Counted from the stretch's first letter, positions 24,714-34,422 are shown. The stretch is DNA of 64,000 bases from Streptomyces sp. C10-9-1 (GCF_024497955.1 NZ_JANHKP010000006.1:124001-188000); one strand, 5' to 3'. Notes: generated by a model not told the origin, from the letters alone. Made by a program: numbers and translations.

Positions 24714-26306
24714 CTACTCCGGGTAGCGGCGCGGGGTCCAGACGATCTCCTCGCCACCGTCCCCGCGCCGCACCGCCCGGGTCTGGGAGGACCCGACGAG
24801 CAGGATGGTGCGCATGTCGACCAGGGCGGGGTCCAGCTCGCCGAGGCGGACGATCCGCACGCTCTCCTCCGGGCCGCCGACGTCCCTGCCGAGGACGACC
24901 GGGGTGTCCGGGGCGCGGTGCTCCAGCAGCAGTTCGCGCGCCTTGCCGACCTGCCAGGTGCGGCTGCGGGAGCCGGGGTTGTAGAGGGCGAGCACCAGGT
25001 CCGCGGCGGCCGCCGCGCGCAGGCGCTCCGCGATGACCTCCCAGGGCTTGAGCCGGTCGGAGAGCGAGACGACCGCGTAGTCGTGGCCGAGCGGTGCACC
25101 CGCCCGTGCGGCGGCCGCGTTGGCCGCGGTGACCCCGGGCAGCACCCGGACGGGCACGTCCCGGTAGGCGTCCTGCGAGGCCGCCTCCAGCACCGCCGTC
25201 GCCATGGCGAAGACCCCGGGGTCGCCGCCGGACACCACGGCCACCCGCCGTCCCCGGCGCGCCAGGTCGAGCGCGAACTCGGCGCGCTCGGACTCGACCC
25301 GGTTGTCGGATCCGTGCCTGGTCTGGCCCGGGCGCACCGGCACCCGGTCGAGGTACGTCGTGTAGCCGACGAGTTCGTCGGCGTCGGCCAGCGCACGGCG
25401 GGTCTCCGGGGTGAGCCACAGGGGCCCCGCGGGACCGGTGCCGACCACCGCGACCTCGCCCCGGGCGGCCGGGGGACGCGGGGTGGCGATCCGGCTGGGC
25501 ACCACGGCCACCGAGAAGTACGGCACGGACCCCGGGTCGACGTCGGCCAGGGGCCCGGTGCGCTCGCCGGGCATGGTGGCGCGTTCGACGTAGCGGGCCT
25601 CCGCCAGCCGCCCCGAGGTCTCCAGCGCCGCCCGCACGGCGGGGAAGGTGCGGCCGAGCTTCATCACGACCGCGGAGTCGGTGGCGGCCAGCCGCGCGGC
25701 CAGTTCCTCCTCGGGCAGGGTGCCGGGGATGACGGTCAGCACCTCCTCCGCCTCGCACAGCGGGGTCCCCAGGCGGGCGGCCGCGGCACTGACCGAGGTG
25801 ACACCGGGTATCACCTCCGTCGGGTAGCGGTGCGCGAGCCGCTTGTGCATGTGCTGGTAGGAGCCGTAGAAGAACGGGTCGCCCTCGGCCAGCACCGCGA
25901 CGGTGCGGCCGGCGTCCAGATGGGCCGCCAGGCGGGCGGCGGCCTCCTCGTAGAAGTCGTCGAGGGCACCCCGGTAGCCGCCCGGGTGGTCGGTGGTCTC
26001 GACCGTGACCGGGTACATCAGGCGCTCCTCGACGTGCTCGGGGCGCAGGTGGGGGGCGGCGATCGAGCGGGCGATGGAGCGTCCGTGGCGGGCGCAGTGG
26101 TAGGCGACGACGTCGGCCTCGGCGATGGCCCGGGCGGCGCGCAGGGTCATCAGCTCCGGGTCTCCGGGGCCGAGCCCGACCCCGTAGAGGCGGCCGGTGC
26201 GCGGCGCTGCCTCGGGCGCGCCGGGGGTGTGCGCGGTGCCGGGCTCGGACGGGGTGCCGGGCTCGGACGGGGTGCCGGGCTCGGACGGGGTGCTCTGGGT
26301 GCTCAT
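24714..26306 (-). CDS. cobIJ: fused precorrin-2 C20- and precorrin-3B C17-methyltransferase CobIJ
   Basis: This 530-residue fusion holds two tetrapyrrole methylases. Residues ~38-275 are CobI-like: [44 protein letters not shown]. Residues ~290-530 are CobJ-like: [39 protein letters not shown]. The CobJ half closes the ring by contraction. The N-terminal ~35 residues contain three exact SEPGTP-type repeats from an 18-bp DNA repeat. ATG at 26306 overlaps the cobH stop by ATGA. It is the last gene of the leftward operon cobG-cobH-cobIJ. Confidence 0.93.
   Translation of the reverse strand: MSTQSTPSEPGTPSEPGTPSEPGTAHTPGAPEAAPRTGRLYGVGLGPGDPELMTLRAARAIAEADVVAYHCARHGRSIARSIAAPHLRPEHVEERLMYPVTVETTDHPGGYRGALDDFYEEAAARLAAHLDAGRTVAVLAEGDPFFYGSYQHMHKRLAHRYPTEVIPGVTSVSAAAARLGTPLCEAEEVLTVIPGTLPEEELAARLAATDSAVVMKLGRTFPAVRAALETSGRLAEARYVERATMPGERTGPLADVDPGSVPYFSVAVVPSRIATPRPPAARGEVAVVGTGPAGPLWLTPETRRALADADELVGYTTYLDRVPVRPGQTRHGSDNRVESERAEFALDLARRGRRVAVVSGGDPGVFAMATAVLEAASQDAYRDVPVRVLPGVTAANAAAARAGAPLGHDYAVVSLSDRLKPWEVIAERLRAAAAADLVLALYNPGSRSRTWQVGKARELLLEHRAPDTPVVLGRDVGGPEESVRIVRLGELDPALVDMRTILLVGSSQTRAVRRGDGGEEIVWTPRRYPE
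26235..26288 (-). repeat. three perfect 18-bp tandem repeats in cobIJ 5' end
   Basis: The unit GGTGCCGGGCTCGGACGG (plus-strand reading) occurs three times without mismatch. It encodes Gly-Thr-Pro-Ser-Glu-Pro repeats just inside the CobIJ N-terminus, ahead of the enzyme domains. Exact repeats suggest recent expansion. Confidence 0.9.
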
Positions 26307-26944
26307 TCCGCCTCGCTCGCGATCGCGTTGACGGCGGCGGCGGCCATCGCGCTGCCGCCCCGGCGCCCGCGCACCACCAGGTGCTCCAGGGCGAGCGGCG
26401 AGGCGGCGAGGGCGTCCTTGGACTCGGCGGCGCCGATGAAGCCCACGGGGGCGCCGATCACGGCCGCCGGCCGGGGGGCGCCCTCGGCGACCATCTCCAG
26501 GAGCCGGAAGAGGGCGGTCGGCGCGTTGCCGACGGCGACCACCGCGCCGTCGAGGCTCGCGCGCCAGAGTTCGAGCGCGGCCGCGGAGCGGGTGGTGCCC
26601 AGGCTCCGGGCCAGCTCGGGGACGGAGGGGTCGGAGAGGGTGCAGAGCACCTCGTTGTCCGCCGGGAGCCGCTTGCGGGTGATGCCGCTGGCGACCATCT
26701 GCGCGTCGCACAGGATCGGGGCCCCGGCCCGCAGCGCCTCCCTCGCCCGCAGGACGACCTCCGGGGAGTAGGCGAGGTCGCGGACGAGGTCGACCATGCC
26801 GCACGCGTGGATCATGCGGACCGCGACCTGCGACACCTCGGCGGGCAGCCCTTGGAGGTCCGCCTCGGCGCGGATCGTGGCAAAGGACCGGCGGTAGATC
26901 TCCGCTCCGTCCTTCTCGTAGTCGAACACGGTGCTCTCGCTCAC
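26303..26944 (-). CDS. cobH: precorrin-8X methylmutase
   Basis: This 213-residue enzyme moves the C11 methyl to C12 to give hydrogenobyrinate. The catalytic His lies in [13 protein letters not shown] (His46 with the GTG start). [16 protein letters not shown] and the C-terminal [16 protein letters not shown] are invariant family segments. GTG at 26944 was chosen because it overlaps the cobG stop (GTGA), matching the operon's pattern. Its stop overlaps the cobIJ start. Confidence 0.93.
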   Translation of the reverse strand: MSESTVFDYEKDGAEIYRRSFATIRAEADLQGLPAEVSQVAVRMIHACGMVDLVRDLAYSPEVVLRAREALRAGAPILCDAQMVASGITRKRLPADNEVLCTLSDPSVPELARSLGTTRSAAALELWRASLDGAVVAVGNAPTALFRLLEMVAEGAPRPAAVIGAPVGFIGAAESKDALAASPLALEHLVVRGRRGGSAMAAAAVNAIASEAE

Positions 26945-28383
26945 TTCGTGGTGGAGGGTCGGTGGTGGGCCGGGCCGGAGCGTACCGCCGCGAGGGCGGC
27001 GGCCAGCCGCCCGGGGTCGAGGCCGAGCAGGGCGGCGGCCGGGGGGTCCGGGCGGCCGGCGGGGGAAGGCCGCGGCGCGGCCCCGCCCACCGCCACGGTC
27101 AGGTCGTAGCGCCCGTCGCCGGTGGCGACGACGTCGATGCGGGCGCCGTGCGGGTGGCCGCAGCGCCGCTCGCAGCCGGACCAGTACACGGGCAGGCTCC
27201 CCGGGCCCCCTCCGGTGGCGCCCGAGGCCGCCGCGGTGGCGTCGGCGCGGACGTCGGAGAGCGCCTTCGCGCAGCCGGGGCGCCCGATGCAGGCACCGGT
27301 CCCGTGCCAGGGGGAGGCCGGGTCGGTGACGAGCCCGGCGTCGGCGAGTGCGGGCAGGAACCGGGCCGGGAGGCCGGGCAGGACCAGGCCGCGCCACGGG
27401 GTGGCCCGCAGTTCCCCGGTGCCCTCGCGGGCGGCCAGGTCGGCCGCAGCGCGCCACTGGGCGGCGGTCAGCCGCCCCAGCGGGGCGAGGACGTAGGCGG
27501 CGCCCGGCGGGGAGCCGCCGAACGCCGCGCGGCCGGCGGCGGGCGGGCGGTGGCCCGGAGCGGGCGGGGGCACCGCGGGCCCGGGCCGGGGCTCCGGGGC
27601 GGCTTCGGCGGCGATCCCCGCGGCCGCGGCGCGGTCCAGCAGTGCGGCGGTCGAGAGGCCGCGGCCGGGCGGGAGTTCGGCGATCCGCCAGGCGCGGGTC
27701 CCGCTCGCCTCCGCGGCGTCGAGGAAGGCCTCGGCGGCGAGGAGCATGGTGCGGGGGCCTTCGGCGCACGGCACGCGGACCGCCGCCCCGCCCGCGACCA
27801 CCACGGCCGCCTCCCGGTCCGCCGGGGCGCCGGGGCCGTGTGCGTCCTCTCCGGCGGCTGCGCGCAGCGTCACGTCCGCGCCGAGCCCCGCCATGTCCCC
27901 GCGCCCGTCGTCGAGCGCGAACAGGAAGCGGCCGGACAGCGCCGCGGCCCGCTCGTCCGCGCACAGCAGCGCGTCGAGTTCCCGTGCGAGGGGCTGGACG
28001 TCCCGGCCTCCGAGACCGTCCAGCCCGCTGAACGGCGAGGCGACGATGTTGCGCACCCGCTCGTGGCCCGGAGCGGGCAGCAGCCCCGCGCCGTGCAGCA
28101 GTTCCGCGAGCGGTCCGCCGCAGGCGGCTCCGAGCCCCCTGAGCTGGAGGTTGCCGCGCGAGGTGAGGTGCAGGGCGCCGTCGCCCAGCCGCTCGGCGGC
28201 GTCGGCGAGGGAGTGCGCCTGGCGGGCGGTGAGCACACCGGCCGGGAGGCGGACGCGCGCCAGTGCCCCGTCGTCCGCCGTGTGCAGCCGCAACGCGCCG
28301 GGGCAGGCGTCACCGCGCTCCCGTACGGGAGTTTGGTCCCGATTCGGGTGGTTGGCGGGGGGTGGAGGCATGGCGGTGAGCAT
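26941..28383 (-). CDS. cobG: precorrin-3B synthase CobG (sulfite reductase-like)
   Basis: This 480-residue oxygen-dependent monooxygenase makes precorrin-3B, an aerobic-pathway step. It has the nitrite/sulfite reductase ferredoxin-like repeats ([14 protein letters not shown] near the N-terminus, [14 protein letters not shown] in the second half). The 4Fe-4S ligands are Cys-x5-Cys in [12 protein letters not shown] and Cys-x3-Cys in [13 protein letters not shown] chose ATG at 28383, which follows GGGGAGGGG at good spacing; a start 7 codons upstream is possible. It leads the leftward operon and is divergent from the riboswitch-cobN unit. Confidence 0.9.
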   Translation of the reverse strand: MLTAMPPPPANHPNRDQTPVRERGDACPGALRLHTADDGALARVRLPAGVLTARQAHSLADAAERLGDGALHLTSRGNLQLRGLGAACGGPLAELLHGAGLLPAPGHERVRNIVASPFSGLDGLGGRDVQPLARELDALLCADERAAALSGRFLFALDDGRGDMAGLGADVTLRAAAGEDAHGPGAPADREAAVVVAGGAAVRVPCAEGPRTMLLAAEAFLDAAEASGTRAWRIAELPPGRGLSTAALLDRAAAAGIAAEAAPEPRPGPAVPPPAPGHRPPAAGRAAFGGSPPGAAYVLAPLGRLTAAQWRAAADLAAREGTGELRATPWRGLVLPGLPARFLPALADAGLVTDPASPWHGTGACIGRPGCAKALSDVRADATAAASGATGGGPGSLPVYWSGCERRCGHPHGARIDVVATGDGRYDLTVAVGGAAPRPSPAGRPDPPAAALLGLDPGRLAAALAAVRSGPAHHRPSTTK

Positions 28384-28429
28384 ACCGACCCCTCCCCGGG
28401 CCACCTCGTCCCGGAGAGGTGACGGCCCT

Positions 28430-28435
28430 TACTAT
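28430..28435 (+). promoter_or_regulatory. possible -10 element for cobN transcript
   Basis: TACTAT sits about 8-10 bases before the point where the B12 riboswitch fold should begin, which fits a transcription start near 28443. No clear -35 is seen 17-18 bases upstream. Confidence 0.4.
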
Positions 28436-28440
28436 GCTCC

Positions 28441-28575
28441 TCGGCGGGCCAGACGGCCCGTCACCGCCGATGACGGCGCCAGGGGAGGAAGCCCGGTGAG
28501 ATTCCGGCGCGGTCCCGCCACTGTGAGCCCGGCCCCTGCCGGGCGAGTCAGGAACTCCCGCCGTCCTCCACCGCC
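28441..28575 (+). ncRNA. cobalamin riboswitch
   Basis: The leader holds the B12-riboswitch consensus: GGAGGAAGCCCGGTG, then ATTCCGGCGCGGTCCCGCCACTG (the invariant GCCACTG at about 28515), a small stem, and GAGTCAGGAACTCCCGCC. It ends ~35 bases before the cobN start. Adenosylcobalamin binding normally switches the downstream gene off. The 5' boundary is approximate. Confidence 0.93.
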
Positions 28576-28611
28576 CGGGGCGCGGAAACCCCGAGGAAGG
28601 CCAGCCGTCGC

Positions 28612-31600
28612 ATGCAGCTTCCGTCCCAGGAACCGACGCAGCACACCACCGTCCTGCTCCTGTCGACGTCCGACACCGACCTGCTCAGCGCGCGCGCCGC
28701 GGCAGGCCCGGTGGCGTACCGCTTCGCCAACCCCTCCCGTCTGCACCTCGACGACCTGCCCGCCCTCCTGGAGGGCGCGGACCTGGTCGTCGTCCGGCTC
28801 CTCGGCGGACTGCGGGCCTGGCAGGAGGGCGTCGACCTGCTGCTCGCCCAGGACCGCCCGGTCGTCGTCCTCACCGGCGAACAGGCCCCGGACGCGCAGC
28901 TGATGGAGGCGTCCACCGTCCCCATCGGCATCGCCGCGGAGGCCCACGCCTACCTCGCCCACGGCGGCCCGGCCAACCTGGAGCAGCTGGCCCGGTTCCT
29001 CTCCGACACCGTGCTGCTGACCGGCCACGGCTTCGAGCCCCCCGCGGCCGCTCCCTCGTGGGGGCGGCTGGAGCGGACCGTCCGCCGGGAGAACCCCTCG
29101 GGCCCGCGGATCGCCGTGCTCTACTACCGCGCCCACCACATGAGCGGGAACACCGCCTTCGTGGACGCCCTGTGCTCCGCGGTCGAGGAGGCGGGGGGCC
29201 GTGCCCTGCCGCTGTACGTCGCCTCCCTGCGCACCCCCGAGACCGAGCTGCTGGAGCAGCTGCGCGAGGCCGACGCGCTGGTGACCACCGTCCTCGCCGC
29301 GGGCGGCACCCGGCCCGCGGAGGCCTCGGCCGGCGGCGACGACGAGTCCTGGGACGCGGGGGCGCTGGCCGAGCTGGACGTCCCCGTGCTCCAGGCGCTG
29401 TGCCTGACCGGCTCACGCGCGGCGTGGGAGGAGAACGACGAGGGCCTCTCCCCGCTGGACGCCGCCACGCAGGTGGCCGTGCCCGAGTTCGACGGCCGGC
29501 TGATCACGGTGCCGTTCTCCTTCAAGGAGATCGACGCCGACGGCCTGCCCGCCTACGTCCCCGACGCCGAGCGCGCGGCCCGGGTCGCCGGCATCGCCGT
29601 GCGCCACGCCCGGCTGCGCACCCTCGCCAACGCCGACAAGCGCGTCGCCCTGGTGCTCTCCGCGTACCCGACCAAGCACTCCCGCATCGGCAACGCGGTC
29701 GGCCTGGACACCCCGGCCTCCGCCGTGGCGCTGCTGCGCCGGCTGATCGACGAGGGCTACGACTTCGGTCCGGCCGACGGGATCCCGGGCCTGGCCTCCG
29801 GCGACGGCGACGAGCTGATCCGCGCCCTGATCGAGGCCGGAGGACACGACCAGGAGTGGCTCACCGAGGAGCAGCTGGCCCGCAACCCGGTCCGGATCCC
29901 GGCCGCGGACTACCGGCGCTGGTACGCCGCCCTGCCCGCCGCACTGCGCGAGGCCGTGGAGGAGCACTGGGGGCCCGCGCCCGGCGAGATGTTCCTGGAC
30001 CGCTCGCGCAACCCCGAGGGCGACATCGTGCTGGCGGCGCTGCGCCGCGGGAACCTGCTCGTCCTCATCCAGCCGCCGCGGGGCTTCGGCGAGAACCCCA
30101 TCGCGATCTACCACGACCCCGACCTGCCGCCCTCGCACCACTACCTGGCCGCCTACCGCTGGATCGCCGCCCGGGCGGACGACGGCGGCTTCGGCGCCGA
30201 CGCGATGATCCACCTGGGCAAGCACGGCAACCTGGAGTGGCTGCCCGGCAAGAACGCGGGGCTGTCCGCCGCCTGCGCGCCGGACGCCGCGCTCGGCGAC
30301 CTGCCGCTGGTGTACCCGTTCCTGGTCAACGACCCGGGCGAGGGCACCCAGGCCAAGCGCCGGGTCCACGCGACGCTCGTGGACCACCTGGTGCCGCCGA
30401 TGGCACGCGCCGACTCCTACGGCGACATCGCGCGCCTGGAGCAACTGCTCGACGAGTACGCGCAGATCAGCTCGATGGACCCGGCCAAGCTGCCCGCGAT
30501 CCGGGCCCAGATCTGGACGCTGATCCAGGCGGCCCGGCTCGACCACGACCTCGGCATGGACGACCGCCCCGACGACGACGGCTTCGACGACTTCCTGCTG
30601 CACGTCGACGGCTGGCTGTGCGAGGTGAAGGACGCCCAGATCCGCGACGGACTGCACGTGCTCGGCTCCGCCCCGACCGGCCCCGAGCGGGTCAACCTGG
30701 TGCTCTCCATCCTGCGGGCCCGGCAGATCTGGGGCGGCACCGCGGCCCTGCCGGGCCTGCGCGAGGCCCTCGGACTGGACGAGTCGGCCGCCACCCGCAC
30801 CACCGCCGACGAGGCGGAGGCCCGGGCCCGGGAGCTGGTCGAGGCGCTGGAGGCCGCCGGCTGGGACCCGTCGGCGGTCCCCTCCGAGCACGGCGAAGAG
30901 GTCGCGGCGGTGCTGCGGTTCGCCGCGACCGAGGTCGTACCCCGCCTCTCCCGCACCACGGACGAGCTCACCCACGCCGTCCACGCGCTCGACGGCGGCT
31001 TCGTCCCCGCGGGCCCGTCCGGCTCGCCCCTGAGGGGCCTCGTCAACGTCCTGCCGACGGGCCGGAACTTCTACTCCGTCGACCCCAAGGCGGTGCCCTC
31101 GCGCCTGGCCTGGGAGACCGGTCAGGCGCTCGCCGAGTCGCTGCTGACCCGCTACCGGGAAGACAACGGGGAGTGGCCCGTCTCGGTGGGCCTCTCGCTG
31201 TGGGGCACCAGTGCGATGCGCACGGCCGGCGACGACGTGGCGGAGGCGCTGGCCCTGCTCGGCGTGCGCCCGGTGTGGGACGACGCCTCGCGCCGGGTCA
31301 CCGGTGTGGAGGCCGTGCCGCTGGAGGAGCTGGGACGTCCGCGGATCGACGTCACCCTGCGCATCTCGGGCTTCTTCCGCGACGCCTTCCCGCACGTCAT
31401 CGGCCTGCTCGACGACGCCGTGCGCCTCGCCGCCTCGCTGGACGAGCCGGCCGGGGACAACCACGTCCGCGCCCACGCGCAGGCCGACCTGGCCGAGCAC
31501 GGGGACGAGCGCCGCGCCACGACCCGCATCTTCGGCTCCCGGCCCGGCACCTACGGCGCGGGGCTGCTCCAGCTGATCGACTCGCGGGACTGGCGCACCG

Positions 31601-32247
31601 ACGCCGACCTCGCCGAGGTCTACACCGTGTGGGGCGGCTACGCCTACGGCCGCGGGCTGGACGGGCGCCAGGCCCGGACGGAGATGGAGACGGCGTACCG
31701 GCGGATCGCCGTGGCGGCGAAGAACACGGACACCCGCGAGCACGACATCGCCGACTCGGACGACTACTTCCAGTACCACGGCGGCATGGTGGCCACGGTG
31801 CGCGCGCTGCGGGGCACGGCCCCGGAGGCGTACATCGGCGACTCCACCCGCCCCGAGACGGTCCGCACCCGCACCCTGGTGGAGGAGACCTCCCGGGTGT
31901 TCCGGGCGCGTGTGGTCAACCCCCGCTGGATCGAGGCGATGAGGCGCCACGGCTACAAGGGGGCCTTCGAACTCGCCGCCACCGTGGACTACCTCTTCGG
32001 CTACGACGCCACGACCGGCGTGGTGGCGGACTGGATGTACGACAAGCTGACCGAGACCTACGTGCTGGACCCGGAGAACCGCGCCTTCCTCCAGGAGGCC
32101 AACCCCTGGGCGCTGCACGGCATCGCGGAGCGGCTGCTGGAGGCGGAGTCCCGCGGCATGTGGGAGAAGCCGGACGCGGAGGTCCTCGCCGCGCTGCGGC
32201 AGGTGTACCTGGAGACCGAGGGCGACCTGGAGGCGGACGACGCCTGA
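28612..32247 (+). CDS. cobN: cobaltochelatase large subunit CobN
   Basis: This 1211-residue ATP-dependent chelatase subunit inserts Co2+ into hydrogenobyrinic acid a,c-diamide in the aerobic pathway. It shares the magnesium-chelatase H-subunit architecture. Landmarks are LYYRAHHMSGNTAFVDAL, LSAYPTKHSRIGNAVGLDTP, DAMIHLGKHGNLEWLPGK, YPFLVNDPGEGTQAKRR and, near the C-terminus, NTDTREHDIADSDDYFQYHG. Length is normal for actinobacteria. The ATG follows GAGGAAGG. The B12 riboswitch in the leader links expression to B12 supply. CobS/CobT partners are not in the window. Confidence 0.95.
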   Translation: MQLPSQEPTQHTTVLLLSTSDTDLLSARAAAGPVAYRFANPSRLHLDDLPALLEGADLVVVRLLGGLRAWQEGVDLLLAQDRPVVVLTGEQAPDAQLMEASTVPIGIAAEAHAYLAHGGPANLEQLARFLSDTVLLTGHGFEPPAAAPSWGRLERTVRRENPSGPRIAVLYYRAHHMSGNTAFVDALCSAVEEAGGRALPLYVASLRTPETELLEQLREADALVTTVLAAGGTRPAEASAGGDDESWDAGALAELDVPVLQALCLTGSRAAWEENDEGLSPLDAATQVAVPEFDGRLITVPFSFKEIDADGLPAYVPDAERAARVAGIAVRHARLRTLANADKRVALVLSAYPTKHSRIGNAVGLDTPASAVALLRRLIDEGYDFGPADGIPGLASGDGDELIRALIEAGGHDQEWLTEEQLARNPVRIPAADYRRWYAALPAALREAVEEHWGPAPGEMFLDRSRNPEGDIVLAALRRGNLLVLIQPPRGFGENPIAIYHDPDLPPSHHYLAAYRWIAARADDGGFGADAMIHLGKHGNLEWLPGKNAGLSAACAPDAALGDLPLVYPFLVNDPGEGTQAKRRVHATLVDHLVPPMARADSYGDIARLEQLLDEYAQISSMDPAKLPAIRAQIWTLIQAARLDHDLGMDDRPDDDGFDDFLLHVDGWLCEVKDAQIRDGLHVLGSAPTGPERVNLVLSILRARQIWGGTAALPGLREALGLDESAATRTTADEAEARARELVEALEAAGWDPSAVPSEHGEEVAAVLRFAATEVVPRLSRTTDELTHAVHALDGGFVPAGPSGSPLRGLVNVLPTGRNFYSVDPKAVPSRLAWETGQALAESLLTRYREDNGEWPVSVGLSLWGTSAMRTAGDDVAEALALLGVRPVWDDASRRVTGVEAVPLEELGRPRIDVTLRISGFFRDAFPHVIGLLDDAVRLAASLDEPAGDNHVRAHAQADLAEHGDERRATTRIFGSRPGTYGAGLLQLIDSRDWRTDADLAEVYTVWGGYAYGRGLDGRQARTEMETAYRRIAVAAKNTDTREHDIADSDDYFQYHGGMVATVRALRGTAPEAYIGDSTRPETVRTRTLVEETSRVFRARVVNPRWIEAMRRHGYKGAFELAATVDYLFGYDATTGVVADWMYDKLTETYVLDPENRAFLQEANPWALHGIAERLLEAESRGMWEKPDAEVLAALRQVYLETEGDLEADDA

Positions 32248-32653
32248 CGTGTCCGGTCGATCAGCTGACCGCCCCGTGCCCGGGTCGCCGTGCGGCACGG
32301 GGCGGGGTGATCCGGCCGGGGCTGCGTGGGGGCGGTTGCGGCCGTTCCCGCCGGTCGGCAGCCAGGCCCTGCGGCTGCGGACCGGCGGCGCGTATCCGCG
32401 GCGACGCGGCTTCCGGCGCCGTCCCGAAGAAGACCGGCAGGGGACAGCCCGCCTGCCGCGGGCATCACGCGGGGAAGGGCCACCGGACTTCGGCGAAGAG
32501 CAGCACACCGACCGGAACACCGTCACCGTGCCCTCGACAGGCGGTTTCGAACACTCGGGTTCCGTGGTGACTCGCCATCACGAAAGCGGACTCGTCCGCT
32601 TCGGCATCACCAAGGCGGCAGCCGCCCTCGTCCGGCTTCTCGCCTGATCGCCC
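32248..32653. other. 406-base region after cobN
   Basis: No clear terminator is seen. The G/C drops in the second half, and the last 120 bases hold a possible tiny gene (32528-32647). An 11-base match to the tRNA-Val T-loop region (CGGTTTCGAAC) lies at 32542-32552. Confidence 0.3.
32528..32647 (+). CDS. possible small protein (39 aa) or 3' remnant
   Basis: The frame from GTG 32528 reads MPSTGGFEHSG followed by HHESGLVRFGITKAAAALVRLL. The end looks like a genuine amphipathic helix and codon use is gene-like. The sequence upstream in the same frame (from 32249) is Arg/Gly/Pro-rich and not convincing. No good ribosome site is visible. It may be a small gene or the tail of a decayed one. Confidence 0.3.
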   Translation: MPSTGGFEHSGSVVTRHHESGLVRFGITKAAAALVRLLA

Positions 32654-33105
32654 TCACCAGGCAGGAGGCCGCGACCTGTCGCCGTCCCCGCCCTCCTCCG
32701 GCCAGGCGACGGGGTGACTGTCCGTCCTGCTCAGGATCCCGGGGTCGGGTGGGAACCCGTCCTTGTGCGGTCCGGACCGGTAGGCCCGCCGTGTGCGCGG
32801 AAGGGGTGTCTCCACGAGTTCTCCGTCGTGGATCATCCACAGCCCGAAGCAGTCGTCCTCCTCGTCATGGATCAGAACCTGCACCGACTCCGGCCGGGGC
32901 CACGGCAAGGACTCCAGGTGCTTCAACAGCCTGACCTGCTGCGCATGCTCACGAACTCCGCACCCCAGCCGAACCCCCAGTGCCCGCCCGGCCGCATCTC
33001 GAAGAACGTCCCGCTCCAGGTACGCGTGCCGTCGTACCGGGTCAGCGGTTCCATGACCTCGTCAGCGTCCAGCGCCAGCACGATGACCTCGGCGATTCCG
33101 CTCAT
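32654..33105 (-). pseudogene. unknown ~150-aa gene split by a one-base frameshift
   Basis: The first part (ATG 33105) reads MSGIAEVIVLALDADEVMEPL ... HWGFGWGAEFV, then runs to a stop at 32923. The frame that continues sensibly is a different one: EHAQQVRLLKHLESLPWPRP ... FGLWMIHDGELVETPLP, ending at 32654. The junction is near 32950. There GTGAGCATG would restore one frame if read GTGGAGCATG, so one G appears lost. Both halves have high-quality protein character. The family is not recognised. It is either a true mutation or a sequencing error in this copy. Confidence 0.65.
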
Positions 33106-33283
33106 GCCGCAGTACGACCGTGCACCACGGGAGGGCCGCAACCGGGATCTGCCGCCCCCAGCACCGCCGGGCGCGGCCGCCTCGGCCCTCGGCCTGGGCG
33201 TCCCGCGGCGGTCGCAGCTCCCGGGGCACGTCCTGGGAACACCTGCCCCGGGAGCTGCGGCCGGGGCGCCGCCGGACGCCTCC

Positions 33284-33922
33284 TCAGGAGACGGCCGAGG
33301 GACGCCGGTGCGGCATGTCCCAGCCCTCGGCGAGCCTCGACGGGTGCACGGTGCGCCCGCCGCCGAAGAACTCGCAGAACTTCATGATGAGCGGGTCCCA
33401 GCCGAGCGGGTCCACGTGGTGCGTCCCGGGGATGACCAGGTCCTCCTCGACATGGGCGCGCAGGACCTCGACCTCGAAGGCGGTGGCGTGCGGCTCGGGG
33501 ACGCCGAAGGGGTGGGCCGAGACCACCCGGCACTCCAGCTGGACCGGGCACTCGGCGACCCTGGGGGCCCGGACGAGGTCCGCCGCCTGCTCGGTCAGGC
33601 CTGCGGCCGAGAACTTGTCGGGCTCGTACCGGTAGCCCTGCCGCCTCTTGAAGTCCACGATGTCCGGCTTCCCGGTGGTGAGCGCGATCCGGTCGACGGC
33701 GCCGACCATCGCCGACGAGGGCAGGTTGAGCACGCACTCGCCCTCCCTCAGCAGGTTGGCGGTGGTCTGGGCGTTGTCGCCGAGACCGAGCATGCACGAC
33801 CTGCCCAGCCACCACGCCGAGGACATCGGCGCGAGGTTGGCCGTCCCGTCCTCGTTGAGCGAGCTGACCAGCACCACGGGAGTGCCGAAGTAGAGGACCT
33901 TGAGACCGGGGACGACGTGCAT
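33284..33922 (-). CDS. flavin reductase-like FMN-binding split-barrel protein
   Basis: This 212-residue protein has the flavin-reductase/PNPOx-like split-barrel signature. It begins with YFGTPVVLVSSLNEDGTANLAPMSSAWWLG. GDNAQTTANLLREGECVLNLPS follows, a typical FMN-binding segment, and VVSAHPFGVPEPHATAFEVEVL is typical of this subfamily. It probably binds FMN and acts as a flavin reductase or small-molecule oxidoreductase. The C-terminal RRPSAVS tail is short. ATG at 33922 follows GAAAGG. It is a single gene. Confidence 0.8.
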   Translation of the reverse strand: MHVVPGLKVLYFGTPVVLVSSLNEDGTANLAPMSSAWWLGRSCMLGLGDNAQTTANLLREGECVLNLPSSAMVGAVDRIALTTGKPDIVDFKRRQGYRYEPDKFSAAGLTEQAADLVRAPRVAECPVQLECRVVSAHPFGVPEPHATAFEVEVLRAHVEEDLVIPGTHHVDPLGWDPLIMKFCEFFGGGRTVHPSRLAEGWDMPHRRPSAVS

Positions 33923-34330
33923 ACGCGGTGCCTTTCACGGGGAGTGGCCGGACGGACGGGGCCCGCGGGCGGAACCACGAGCCGTCGCCGACTCTCTCGC
34001 GCCCCGGACCGCCCGCGCTGGCGGAAATCCGGCATCACGTTCGACGCTGCCGGAGCGCACCCCGGACCCCGGGACCGATCTTGTGCCGGCCTACGGGCGG
34101 CACTCCCGGGAGCAGCGGTCCGCTCCCGGCGGCGGACACCGCCCCGGACCGACCGCCGCCCCGGCCGTACGCCGACGACCACCGCGCTCGGCCCCTGCCC
34201 CACCCGACGGGACAAGCCCTCGTCCCTCGCACCGGCCGAACCGGGGCAAGGTGCCTCCCCGCGGCGAAGGACCGACAACCTGTCTACCCACAAGCGTCAT
34301 TGACGATGCGACAGGTCGTAGAGTGCCCTC

Positions 34331-34378
34331 ATGACGCACCGACAGCAGCGGTCCCAGGGCCCCTCCGGCTTCCGGTAG
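34331..34378 (+). CDS. possible 15-aa leader peptide
   Basis: ATG 34331 reads MTHRQQRSQGPSGFR and stops at TAG 34376-34378, two bases before a stable hairpin. If the TAGAGT at 34319-34324 is a -10, transcription would start at or near the ATG, giving a leaderless message. Leader peptide, hairpin and gene is the layout of attenuation control. This rests only on sequence layout. Confidence 0.25.
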   Translation: MTHRQQRSQGPSGFR

Positions 34379-34380
34379 GT

Positions 34381-34401
34381 CCGCCGGGAGATCCCCGGCG
34401 G
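34381..34401 (+). promoter_or_regulatory. hairpin between small frame and GTG 34423
   Basis: CCGCCGGG - AGATC - CCCGGCGG is a perfect 8-bp stem directly after the 15-codon frame and 21 bases before the next start. It could act in attenuation or mask translation. Confidence 0.35.
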
Positions 34402-34422
34402 CTCCTCGACCAGGGAGCACCC

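Larger units (their letters stand above)
33923..34422. other. 500-base region with a possible leader peptide and hairpin
   Basis: Most of it is featureless. Toward the right end, TTGACG (34300-34305), TAGAGT (34319-34324, a streptomycete-type -10) and an ATG at 34331 opening a 15-codon frame are followed by a hairpin at 34381-34401, ahead of the GTG at 34423. ACCTGTC (34277-34283) and GACAGGT (34310-34316) also form an inverted repeat. Confidence 0.35.

Noticed and set aside
32542..32552. second attachment site of the tRNA-Val element (CGGTTTCGAAC match)
   Set aside because: Only 11 bases match the tRNA T-loop region and flanks differ; too short to claim att sites.
32249..32647. full 132-codon gene after cobN
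   Set aside because: The first ~90 codons are Arg/Gly/Pro-rich and gene-like character appears only near the end, so only a short version is listed, with low confidence.
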